Positions 1-8,800 of a DNA stretch of 13,718 nucleotides are shown one piece after another (position 1 is the first letter of the stretch; every line of letters begins with the position of its first letter). The notes beneath the pieces were generated by a model. It did not search any database. It was not told the origin of the DNA and saw nothing but the letters and a program-made list of their open reading frames with translations. The stretch spans positions 1 through 13,718 of the forward strand of contig JAUCNG010115545.1 in NCBI GenBank assembly GCA_032353305.1, read 5' to 3'. Both the position numbers and the translations under genes were made by a program. This DNA is from Cephalothrix spiralis. Taxonomy: Eukaryota; Nemertea; Palaeonemertea; Archinemertea; Cephalotrichidae.

Positions 1-298
1 CAAAAACTTTTGCAGTATCAAGATGCATGGTATTTCTGATAGAAAAGGGTAATATATTTATCAATTAAATTAGAACCTATGGTCAGGAGGGTGTCAATGG
101 AAAAATTTAGCAAAATGGCAAAAATGTGGTGGGTGGTCTATGTCAGAAAACTGTAGGGGTGGTGGGGTCATTTTGGAAAATTTTGGAAAAAAGCAGTTTC
201 CAAGCAGTGGTGTCTTGCACTTTCCAAACAACCCCCCCTGGTTAACTATTCTGATGCGTCGAAGGACCAGTTATCTTACTTTAATTCTATATTTTCAG
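1..298. other. 5' flank, probable intron sequence
   Basis: No coding segment is recognised here. The stretch ends in the acceptor ATTTTCAG at 291-298, so it is most simply the 3' part of an intron. The rest of the KDZ gene (start codon, N-terminal domains) would lie left of the window. The reading frame of the next exon stays open back to 140, but the part before 299 is low-complexity (G-rich, then C-rich) and looks non-coding. Confidence 0.5.
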
Positions 299-446
299 AA
301 AAGTGTTCTGATGAAACTGTGTAAAGAATCTAATATTAAGATGCCCCAAAGTTCAGCGAAAACGGATATCTTGTGCGAGTTGAAAAAAGTAACACTTAGG
401 TGTTCGAAATTCGATAAGATTTATGAGGACGTGTTTGGCTGTACAG
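299..446 (+). CDS. KDZ exon 1: SAP-like motif
   Basis: Acceptor TTTTCAG at 292-298, donor ACAG|GTTAGT at 446/447, start phase 0, end phase 1. The pattern SVLMKLCKESNIK...SSAKTDILCEL resembles the SAP motif (two amphipathic helices with a central turn), which binds DNA. It is followed by YEDVFGCT, the start of the conserved KDZ core block. The SAP call rests on pattern only. Confidence 0.75.
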
Positions 447-1960
447 GTTAGTTTCTATTTCCAGGACTTATATCAGATATTTTCCAAAATGCATTTCATT
501 GGTGGATCCTAAAATCAATGGAAAAAAGGATGAAAGAAATTATTTGGTTATTTTTTTGACATTTGATAAGCCAATTGAGCTCTGGGTTGACTTTTTTAAT
601 CTCTGCAACTGTCTTCAAAATTAACTTTTAACTCAATTATCTCTTCTTTAATTAGTTTCAAAGTTAATTTTGAAGACAGTTGCAGAGATTAAAAAAGTCA
701 ACCCAGAGCTCAATAGGCTTATCAAATGTCAAAAAAATAACCAAAATAATTTGTGAATTAACATCAGAGTGTCAAAATTTCTCAATCTTTTATGTGATGG
801 GCGATTATGCTCAAAATTAATGTCGACGAAAGTGTTGGGGCCGAAAAGTCCTACACCCGAAAATTACATATCTTGGGTCCTTTTATCTGCTTTCAACGAG
901 TTACTTTCCTATTTATTTTTCGAGAAAAGTTTATATTCAAGAGTCAAACTTAGGTTATTTTGACTCTTGAATAACACGATAACGGAATCTGTTGTTATAT
1001 TTTCGATTAGCGCATGCGCAACTTTATCTCGACTGCGCATGCGCATTTCTCGAAAACTAAATAAGGAAATTTCTCGAAAACTAAATAAGGAAATTAACTC
1101 GTTGAAAGCAGTTTTAAGGACCTTCATTCCTCAGTTTGGACGTATCCCTATAAACATATGAAAATACTTCCCTTATGATGAAAAAAATTATTTTGGGCTT
1201 TTATTATATCCCTAAATATATTTTCGACTGTCAATGTCTCAATAACGTCTGGATTTAGGTTATATAAATGTATTACTATAGATACAAATATATGACACTG
1301 ATCTACTGTACTTTTATTTCAGGTGGATGGGCCACAGCATGCTGCCCACATAGAGTGACATATGCCATCAAGTGCCAATTGCGAGGTGAAAGTCCTCGTG
1401 ATTATATAGATCTGGAGCGAAGCTACAGAATTCGTCCCACTGTGTTGGTCTGTGACATGGCTCACAGTGTTGCCAGGCATGGAAACAAAAACTACCCTGG
1501 CTTTTTTCAACCAAACGATGGACGATTAGCCGAAGCAACAGATGAGATGATGATGCTTATAAAAGATGACGAAGTTAAGTTCAAGGCGCCATGGCTCATA
1601 GAGGATAAGCAAGCGACGAGCGATGGTCAGCACCCACTGACAGGAACATCGGACCATCTAGCACTGTTTGATGCCTTTCATGAAGGGAACGTTGTTGATG
1701 AGAAGGAGGCATTGAGAAACATATCACTCTTAGAGGATGCTGCTTACCTCGACACAGAAGCGAATGAGCAGACTAATAGCTGTCGGAAAAGAGACCTTTA
1801 CTTTCTGAATAATACGAAGCCGGGGACTCACATGTTCTTATTTAGACTTCAGGAACATTTAAGATCAAAATCGACCAACGAAAAAAGGATGAAAGAAATG
1901 GAGCGGCAAATTGATTGCGACAAAACAGATATATATGGAAGAGCTGTAATAAATAAGGAG
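299..1960 (+). CDS. KDZ-family transposase, C-terminal half with SAP-like motif (two exons, 5' partial)
   Basis: Join 299-446 and 1323-1960, 262 codons, phase-matched across the intron (446 supplies one base of a Gly codon, 1323-1324 the other two). Residues 1-30 look like a SAP DNA-binding helix pair. From residue 46 the order of motifs is that of KDZ transposases: FGCTGGW, CPHxVxYAIK, RGESPRDYIDL, VCDMAHxVxRHGNK, PGFFQPNDGR, HPLTGTSDHLALFDAFHE and NEQ...RDLYFLN...HMFLFRL. D94 (VCD) and E198 (NEQ) are candidates for two residues of the RNase H-like DDE triad. The first Asp would lie upstream of the window. KDZ proteins move DNA transposons and many have been domesticated. The frame either stops at TGA 1964-1966 or splices from GAG|GTATGA at 1960 into the USP exons. 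No frameshift is seen, which argues for a young or conserved copy. Confidence 0.88.
537..752. mobile_element. Foldback element with 92-bp inverted arms
   Basis: The left arm 537-628 is the reverse complement of 660-752, with one mismatch and one 1-bp indel, around a 31-nt loop. Ends are AAATTATTTGGTTATTTT and its complement. No target-site duplication is clear. There is no coding capacity, so this is a MITE-like or foldback insertion in intron 1. The near identity of the arms suggests a recent insertion. Confidence 0.85.
935..972. repeat. Short perfect inverted repeat inside the MITE
   Basis: ATTCAAGAGTCAAA at 935-948 and its exact complement at 959-972 form a 14-bp stem with a 10-nt loop, nested within the larger terminal repeats. 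Confidence 0.8.
1010..1046. promoter_or_regulatory. Pair of NRF-1-like palindromes
   Basis: GCGCATGCGCA occurs twice, about 26 bp apart, inside the MITE in intron 1. It matches the NRF-1 binding consensus (T/C)GCGCA-N-GCGC(A/G). Use as a promoter or enhancer is inference; nothing here shows transcription. Confidence 0.45.
1216..1315 (+). repeat. Dispersed direct repeat, copy 1 (3' end of intron 1)
   Basis: About 100 bp from ATATATTTTCGACTGTC to TACTGTACTTTT recur almost unchanged at 8672-8772. The visible differences are a few bases near 1290, where TACTATAG is TAATAACAG in the other copy. The segment ends in the polypyrimidine tract of the exon 2 acceptor. Confidence 0.9.
1323..1960 (+). 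CDS. KDZ exon 2: transposase core
   Basis: Acceptor TTTTATTTCAG at 1312-1322, start phase 2 (GT completes a Gly codon), 638 nt. It ends at GAG|GTATGA in phase 0. If it is not spliced, the frame ends two codons later at TGA 1964-1966. It holds the conserved KDZ blocks from GGWATACCPH to HMFLFRLQEHL, then a charged tail (KSTNEKRMKEMERQ) that could be helical or coiled-coil. Confidence 0.9.
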
Positions 1961-2631
1961 GTATGAATTTAAATAACTAATCGGTCGATCGGTCAGGAAT
2001 GCTCGACCTGGCACGGCACAGTGTGCTGAGAGAACGAAAAAGTGGACAAAATTCAAATGGCGTATCAAAATCTATAATTAAACCAAAAAAAAATCCTAAA
2101 AATCGTGGTTCAATGCAACACAAACATTGATTATAATGTATATATAAATATATTTTTATAATTTTAAGACCATAAATGGTCAAATATTCAGACGTTTAGT
2201 GTGAAAATTTCTATACCAAACTCAGTAAATTTTGTGACTATAAAATTGATGCAACTGATAACTTCATCTTCTATATGATGTATCTTCTTAAATATGAAAT
2301 TCCCGAGAAATGTATAATATGTTCTCAATGCCTGTGATGTTTTCTGTCCAGATAAATCAAGACATTAAAAAAATGTGTACATTTCTAAAATTGAATTTTG
2401 TCCATTTTTTCGGTCACCCAGCACACTGTGCACGGTTCACCGACAATGTCTAAAGTTGGCACGAATGAATAAAAACTCACATACGACCGAGATTATGGGC
2501 CTAAGTTATTAAAGTTTCTCACCGTTGACAAGCCACAACAGAGTGATACCAACAACCATAGACATCCATTGACAAGTCAATAGTCAATAGACCAAGCAAA
2601 TAGTCAAAATAATCGAATTCTTTCTTTACAG
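1961..2631 (+). other. Intron 2, junction between the KDZ and USP exons
   Basis: 671 nt from GTATGA to TTTCTTTACAG. It contains a 414-bp transposon with RSS-like ends (2017-2430). No coding segment, promoter motif or polyadenylation signal convincing enough to separate two genes is visible. Whether this is one intron or an intergenic gap decides if there is a fusion. Confidence 0.55.
2017..2430. mobile_element. Non-autonomous element with CACAGTG ends and 5-bp duplication
   Basis: Left end CACAGTGTGCTGAGAG and right end its complement with minor changes; the 40-bp terminal inverted repeats agree at 36 positions. Both ends are flanked by CACGG (2012-2016 and 2431-2435), a 5-bp target-site duplication. 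The first seven bases equal the heptamer of RAG recombination signals. In each arm ACAAAATTC starts after a 22-bp spacer and resembles the nonamer. Five-bp duplications and CAC(A/T)(A/G)TG-type ends are typical of Transib and RAG-like transposons. There is no coding capacity inside 414 bp. Confidence 0.75.
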
Positions 2632-2875
2632 AGTAATTCAGTACAGAGTGAAACATCCGAAGATAAAAAAAGTTTGCCTAGTGAAGATAATGAAACATCC
2701 GAAGCTTCAATAAATTTGCCTAGTAAAGAAAGAATGCCACCAACAGGCCTTAACAATATGCCACCAACAGGCCTTATCAATGCTAATTCGTCCAGCTGTT
2801 ACGCGTTGGCAATAATCCAATTATTATGCCACACAATGAAAACTTACTTTACAAATAAAGTCCATAGTAATAATT
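2632..2875 (+). CDS. USP exon 3: leader and catalytic Cys box
   Basis: Acceptor TTTCTTTACAG, start phase 0, donor AATT|GTAAGC, end phase 1. The first Met of the frame is at 2734, and the frame upstream of the acceptor reaches a stop with no Met, so this is an internal exon unless translation starts at 2734. The leader is built from in-frame tandem repeats. The catalytic Cys codon is TGT at 2797-2799. If read through, the frame ends at 2889, but the GTAAGC donor at 2876 lets T plus GC form a Cys that continues into exon 4. Confidence 0.88.
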
Positions 2876-5800
2876 GTAAGCATGAATAAAATAACTCACA
2901 TATATGACAAATTCCAAGGATCATTCACGAAGTGTATACTTTTTTCAAGGGTATTATTAATTAAGGTGGTGTCCCACTCAGTGAGACCTTTTTTTGAATG
3001 GTAAACAATGTAACCTGTATTCCAGGGGTTTTAGATGTCAAATAAGGTAACTTAAATGAAAAAAAAATTGAATTGTGTATTTTTCTCAGAAAATCCAAGA
3101 TGGCCGCCATCAAAATTGAGGATATGACCAAATCCATGATATTTTCAGAAAGATAGCCACTTGGGCTTCTTAAAATAAGTATATTTTAATATTTGTATCA
3201 TTTGGGGGTTCACTGAGTGGGACACCACCTTAAGATATGAACTTATTTACAAATTAGGATGAACAGTATGGCCATGTATTGCCGTGAATTTTGAAAAGCT
3301 CACAGCAGATTATTTTGATATTCCCGGACAAAATGTTTACATACGGAATTGCATCAATACACTCGGGCAGTTTCCAGGTATCATTGGCGTTGGTTTGGTG
3401 GTTGGAGGAGCAATCGTTCCAGATACTGGCTTCTTGCAAATTTAATTAAAAATCGGACCACAGTGATTAATCGTTCCACAGTCCTAAAATCAAAAGTATG
3501 ATTTAATAATACAATATATATTACCCACCGTAACAAAAAATCTTTTAGCATTAGGCTATCAGAGCAATTAGGAAATGTGACAGGCAAGTGTGACTGAACT
3601 GACGTGACCGAGTAGAATTGTTTTGTCCAAAACAAAGCTTTATTGTGATAATTTTTAATTAAAATGCTCGACACATAAATCACATGTAAAATAATCAGAA
3701 ATAGTAAGTCTAAATATTATATCGAGCGAAAATAACCCTTTTCGGCTGTTTTCAGACCTTATTTTGCCCATTTGGGATTTAAAAAAAAAAATAGGCTTCA
3801 ATCGACTTAAGCTGTAGTATATTGAAGGGTTCACGGCCTTGGTAACTCAACTTGGCCTGCAAAAACCCATTCTGGTCCTAAATAAAAAATTTAGAGCGAT
3901 ACTTAAATTTAAATTTGGAATTTCAATTATTGTGTTTTGGGCACCGGCTCTCGACCTCTTTTAACTATTACAACCCAAATCAGCAAGTGCAAATTTTATT
4001 AATAGTTACATGACGGCAGGGCAAGGGAACACTGGACTCTATTAAGATCTTATCAGGAATATTCCTGATCTTATGATATTAAATAAGCCAGAGGCAGATG
4101 ATATTTTTATATAATACTGAATATGGAAAAAGCGACTTAAAATAGTGTGACTGACGTGACGTGACAGATTTTAATCAGGTTATCACATCACCAATTATGT
4201 ATTTGATAGAAAAAAATTATGCACATCGCACTTGGTTCGATTCATAGATACACGAAAATAGACAGCAGTAAGTCATGTTTGAAAAAGGTTTTATACTTAA
4301 TTTTGTGACTGACGTGACATACTTTTAAGGGTGTTTGGTTTTTCAAATTTTTCTTATTTGCAATTAATCCTTCCAACTTTTTTCTTTGGAAATATTTGAA
4401 GGTGGCCTTATGGCTGCCTCCAGTTAAATTGACGATGCAATCTGCGACCGAAAAACTCGAGCAGGTAAAAAATCCATCTTGTGACAACTTAACGATCAAA
4501 ATATATGCTAACTACACTGAACTATAAAAACGTAAAAAATCAAGGTATCTGTCTGAAATTGTGGATTTAGGACCGGTAAATACTTAATGACCCTTCACTT
4601 TTTTTTATTTTTAGGCTTACTGAATGAATTAGACTGCTTGTTATGCGCTTTTGAATCCGTTTCAAACAGAATCTATTCAGAGAGAGATGCCTTCGAGCCT
4701 GAAGGAATTATCAACAAATTGAATGGTAAGTATAATGTGCGTATTAAAGATAAAATCAAATATGCCATGAATATACGTTTTAACTCGCATCTTTTTATTC
4801 ATGGCATATTCATCAATTACTGACTACAAAGCGTCCGCAATACGGAATTAACGCACATCTTATGACAGTAAGTATCAAGAAAATACTTTACTTACCTCAT
4901 TCAGCATAGATTGGTACATGTACCAGTAAATTGTTCCAGTATTACCATTGAAATTTGTCAAAAACAAAACTCATCTTCGCCATCACATCCATTTATAGGT
5001 AGCTACCCATTCCAGTGAATGTTCATCAATAAATCGCACTCCTACAAAGAAGGTTCAAAAATATAATAATTATCTTTTCAGACATAGGACATCAATTTAC
5101 TGAGCACTCACAGAACGATGCCCATGAATTTTTACTGTGTTGTTTTAATTTAATGTCAATTCAGTAAGTATATAGAGCGTATCCTAATAAAATGTGACGT
5201 ATTCAGTTCACTATTCTGAGTAAATAAATGCACAAGAATTTCATTTAAATGTACAATTTTAGGGATAAAATAATCGCACCCTCAGGAATTTTCAGGGCCT
5301 ACATCGAATTTCTTTACTTACGAACAAATCTGTACAAAATCCGACAATCTGCACAAAATCCGATTTATTCGTGAGAGACGACCAATGCTTTTTCGGGCAA
5401 AGCATGTACATCTACATGAATCGAGATTTCTTCTATTTAAAAAGCGCTAACAATTCTGACGTCATGTATATACGCGTTGATAAATTTTTCATTTAAAATA
5501 ATTAATGTTTCAATATGAGGTCATCAAATATTTAACGTTATGTTATCTTGTAATAACTGGATAAGGAAAATAAATAAGGAAAATAAATAAAAACCTTACT
5601 AACTCATTCTTCTATGATGATCATATTTTTTCCCAATAATTCCTTGCATACGATCTGAAATGAAATAATCACATCTAATTGAATTATTTATTCAACAGAA
5701 ATGCAAATGAAATGGAGGAAAACTTCGTGGAGAAGTTTTTCAAGGGTGAAAAATTTCAAAGAGGTAAGCTTAAAGAGTTAAGAAGCTATTTATAAAAAGC

Positions 5801-8800
5801 TCTCGGTAAAGAAATAATCCAGCAGAATTTACACAGTTTAACAGGTCCGCAGTCTCACGTGTACACGTCCCTAGGATAGTAAATTTTTTTAAAATTTCTT
5901 TAACATTTTTTTTTAACGCCGGCGACGGGATTTTTTGAAAAATTTGTCCGTAAACCAAGTAATTAAAAAAAAAGGCCTAATGCAACGCATAAGTTTTGCA
6001 TAGCTGTGTTAGTAGTAACTAGTGTAGACCCAATACACATTATTACTTGGTAGGACTGGCCGCGCAAATTCGATAAAGCATCATGGTCATATTTTACTAC
6101 ACAGTGCATTTCGATATTAGGCACATACTGTTAAATTATGAATTACATTTTCTAATAATATTTCATTGCAGTCAGATGCGGGTTATGCAGCAAAATATCT
6201 TTAAAGGTGGAGAACTTTTTAACCCTTTCTGTGGCAATAAACGTAAGTAAAACAATAAGAATCGACAGACTTTTTTAACTAATTTTTGATTTAAACAAGC
6301 ATTCAATAGTTCGCGTTATGATAATAGAAATAGAAGAATTTAATTAAAATCCCTTTCGAGGGCGAACATTAATTAACAAAAATACGTCAGTGACGTTTAA
6401 TATGAACTATAGAAAAAAATTCCTAATTTCACCTATGTTTATTTTCGATTTAAAGCTATCCTTTAAAACAAATCGGCTAAAAACAACTTATAATCGGCTC
6501 AGATACTTGTAAAAGTCTAAAATTTCAAGTAAAAAGTAATTTTGTCATGCTTTATATTATTACAGGATAACACAACACTCGAGGAATGTCTCGATTTTTA
6601 CTTCGAACAAAATGCTATGTGCAATGATTACTATTGTAACAAGTAAGTGTTCATTATATAATTGTACCCTTTTGCAGTACTTGTGTAATTACCGATGGTC
6701 AAGTTATGCTTTGATTATCAAATGAGCTACATGTACGTTGCAATAAATACGTTTTCCAAAATCTAGTTGGACGCTTATTGGGAGGACTTATTTAGAAAAC
6801 CATAGTCTCGGCCATTCAATCGTTTTTTTTTATTCAGTACATTTTATTAGTGCTAAATTTTAATCAAAATACATCATATTAACAAAAATCACCTCGCTGA
6901 GGATAGTGCCACCTTAAAGATCTAAAAAATTCTTATTCAGGAATAATTAGGGGTATTTGGCAGAATATATATACGAAGGTTACTTTTCGTTCAGATTTCG
7001 GACAGTAAAAAAGACAAAAATTATAATTATAATTATAAAGACAAAAATTATAATGCTCACTTTTTTATGATGCAGGTGTGAGAAATATGTTATTGGCATG
7101 AAAACTGACAACATTTTTAAGTGCCCAGAGATTTTTATTGTTCACTTTAAAAGGTAAGCTGTAAGAAATATTTATTCCGGACTCTTTATCAGTATCGACA
7201 AAAACATGCATGTACAAATTAGGGAATATATTTACTTATAAAACTACATGTACATATTAAGTGTCTACAACGACAGTTTTGTAAGTTGATTGGTATATAA
7301 TGTAGTTCAATAAGAAGGGACAGGAGGAGCAAAGGTGCTATCGAGCCCGTCCCTTTCGCAACATATATTTTTCATCAAAATGTATTTCACGCAAATATTT
7401 TGACGTGAACTAATTGTCAAGAATAATTTTCCTGACTTTTTTAAACCAAAATATTTTCCCCCGTTTTATAAATCACTGGCCACCCTGTTAAATATTGTCA
7501 TGATCCATATATTTTATGTTAATTAATAATATTATTTTCATTAGATTTAACGGCCAAGGGGACAAAATTGATGTGAATATAAAGATACCAGAATTCATCG
7601 ATTTATCAAGTTACATGAATGCTGATACGGTAAATATCTGAAACTTCAACCATTTTTTAAACTGAAATTCTGAAAATGAACCTTCTTACAAAAGCAAAAC
7701 ATCGAGTAATTTGTTAAAAACATAACAAAGGGTTCATGGACCGGCATTGATATAACTTAAATGTCGAGGATGATAACTTAATTACTGAATTAATTCATTT
7801 TGTTCAGTTGTTTTATAACAAACTTTTCAAAAGTGGGTAAGTCTCGTTTCCGCATTTCAGAGTTGCCCTACAAAAATTGTTGACCCACTACATATTGTAC
7901 CAAATTTCCACCTTCATGCTCTAAAATTTGAGGTTACATTAAATCAAATTTTAACTTAATTTTAGGATTCTACTTATTCTACATACCAATTAAAAGCTGT
8001 TGTGAATCACATCGGCAAGGCATTGAACTATGGCCATTATACTACAGCAATTGGCTCAAATGACGGAATGTGGAGTGTCTTCAACGACAGCTTTGTAAGT
8101 TATTCCATCTTAAAATAAAAGAGAATACGATATAACAAAGTTAAGAATAACAGCACTTTTGACAAGGTATGAGCGGAGTGCTGTTTCCCCGATAAACCGG
8201 AAAAACGGAGCCCGATCAGCAAAATCAAAATTTTAAAATTGATGATCAAATTCGGAGTTTAATGCACTTAATAATAGGAATAACCGCCTTGATGATGGTA
8301 TAGAGGTCTTTAATTGCTGCTCTTTGTTTGACAGATATTTGTTGTATGTTAAAAAGAACATTGACTCTTACAGGTTTCTAAAGAAAAAGAAATTAATTAC
8401 AGAAATGCGTACATTGTTATGTACAGAAAAACAGATATGAATGGGCTTATAAGTAAGAATATTTTATCATTCATTTTCAATACATGTACGGTCAAAAACG
8501 TATAAAACACTCCATTTAATCGAGAAAAAGTTTTCAAAATATATTCTACATCATGCTTAGAACTGATATTGTAACGAAACATAAAGTTTGGACAATTTTC
8601 GCGGCTTCATAATTAAAAGCGCGTTTTTCCGATTTTTCGCTTTTTTTAAATATATGTATCCCTATAAACATACATATTTTCGACTGTCAATGTCTCAATA
8701 ACGTCTGGATTTAGGTTATATAAATGTATTAATAACAGATACAAATATATGACACTGATCTACTGTACTTTTCTGCAGCATGATAGGGTCATTCCATGTC

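Larger units (their letters stand above)
876..1122. mobile_element. MITE with about 50-bp terminal inverted repeats
   Basis: GGTCCTTTTATCTGCTTTC at 876 pairs with GAAAGCAGTTTTAAGGACC ending at 1122, and similarity continues inward to TTTTCGAGAAA. The right arm carries a tandem duplication of the TTTCTCGAAAACTAAATAAGG segment (about 1046-1090). Inside are a second inverted repeat (935-948 with 959-972) and two GCGCATGCGC palindromes. No clear target-site duplication was found. Confidence 0.8.
447..1322 (+). other. Intron 1 of the KDZ gene
   Basis: GTTAGT donor, ATTTCAG acceptor, 876 nt. It contains two inverted-repeat elements (537-752 and 876-1122) and, at its 3' end, about 100 bp that recur at 8672-8772. 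No coding segment is recognised. Confidence 0.85.
2876..4614 (+). other. Intron 3, 1739 nt
   Basis: GTAAGC donor, TTTTTAG acceptor. It holds the TTAA-flanked element 2965-3229, an exon-like reading frame at 3263-3445, three TGACGTGAC-type motifs and a perfect 18-bp palindrome at 4052-4069 (ATCAGGAAT and its complement). The rest is AT-rich with nothing recognised. Confidence 0.8.

Noticed and set aside
909-1161. Short frames on both strands in intron 1
   Set aside because: They lie within MITE arms; the repeated RKLNKEIS-type peptide is the arm's tandem duplication.
1268-1322. Start of the KDZ frame at the Met codon at 1268
   Set aside because: The 18 codons before 1323 are intron sequence shared with the non-coding repeat at 8672-8772. 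The ATTTCAG acceptor and phase match with 299-446 fit better.
2017-2430. hAT origin (ends CAGTG with 8-bp duplication)
   Set aside because: The 8-bp flanks do not match when ends are set at CAGTG, whereas CACGG matches exactly with ends CACAGTG.
4726-4823. Extension of USP exon 4 to the stop at 4823
   Set aside because: A strong GTAAGT donor follows AATG at 4725, the phase fits the next exon, and the extension translates an inverted repeat.
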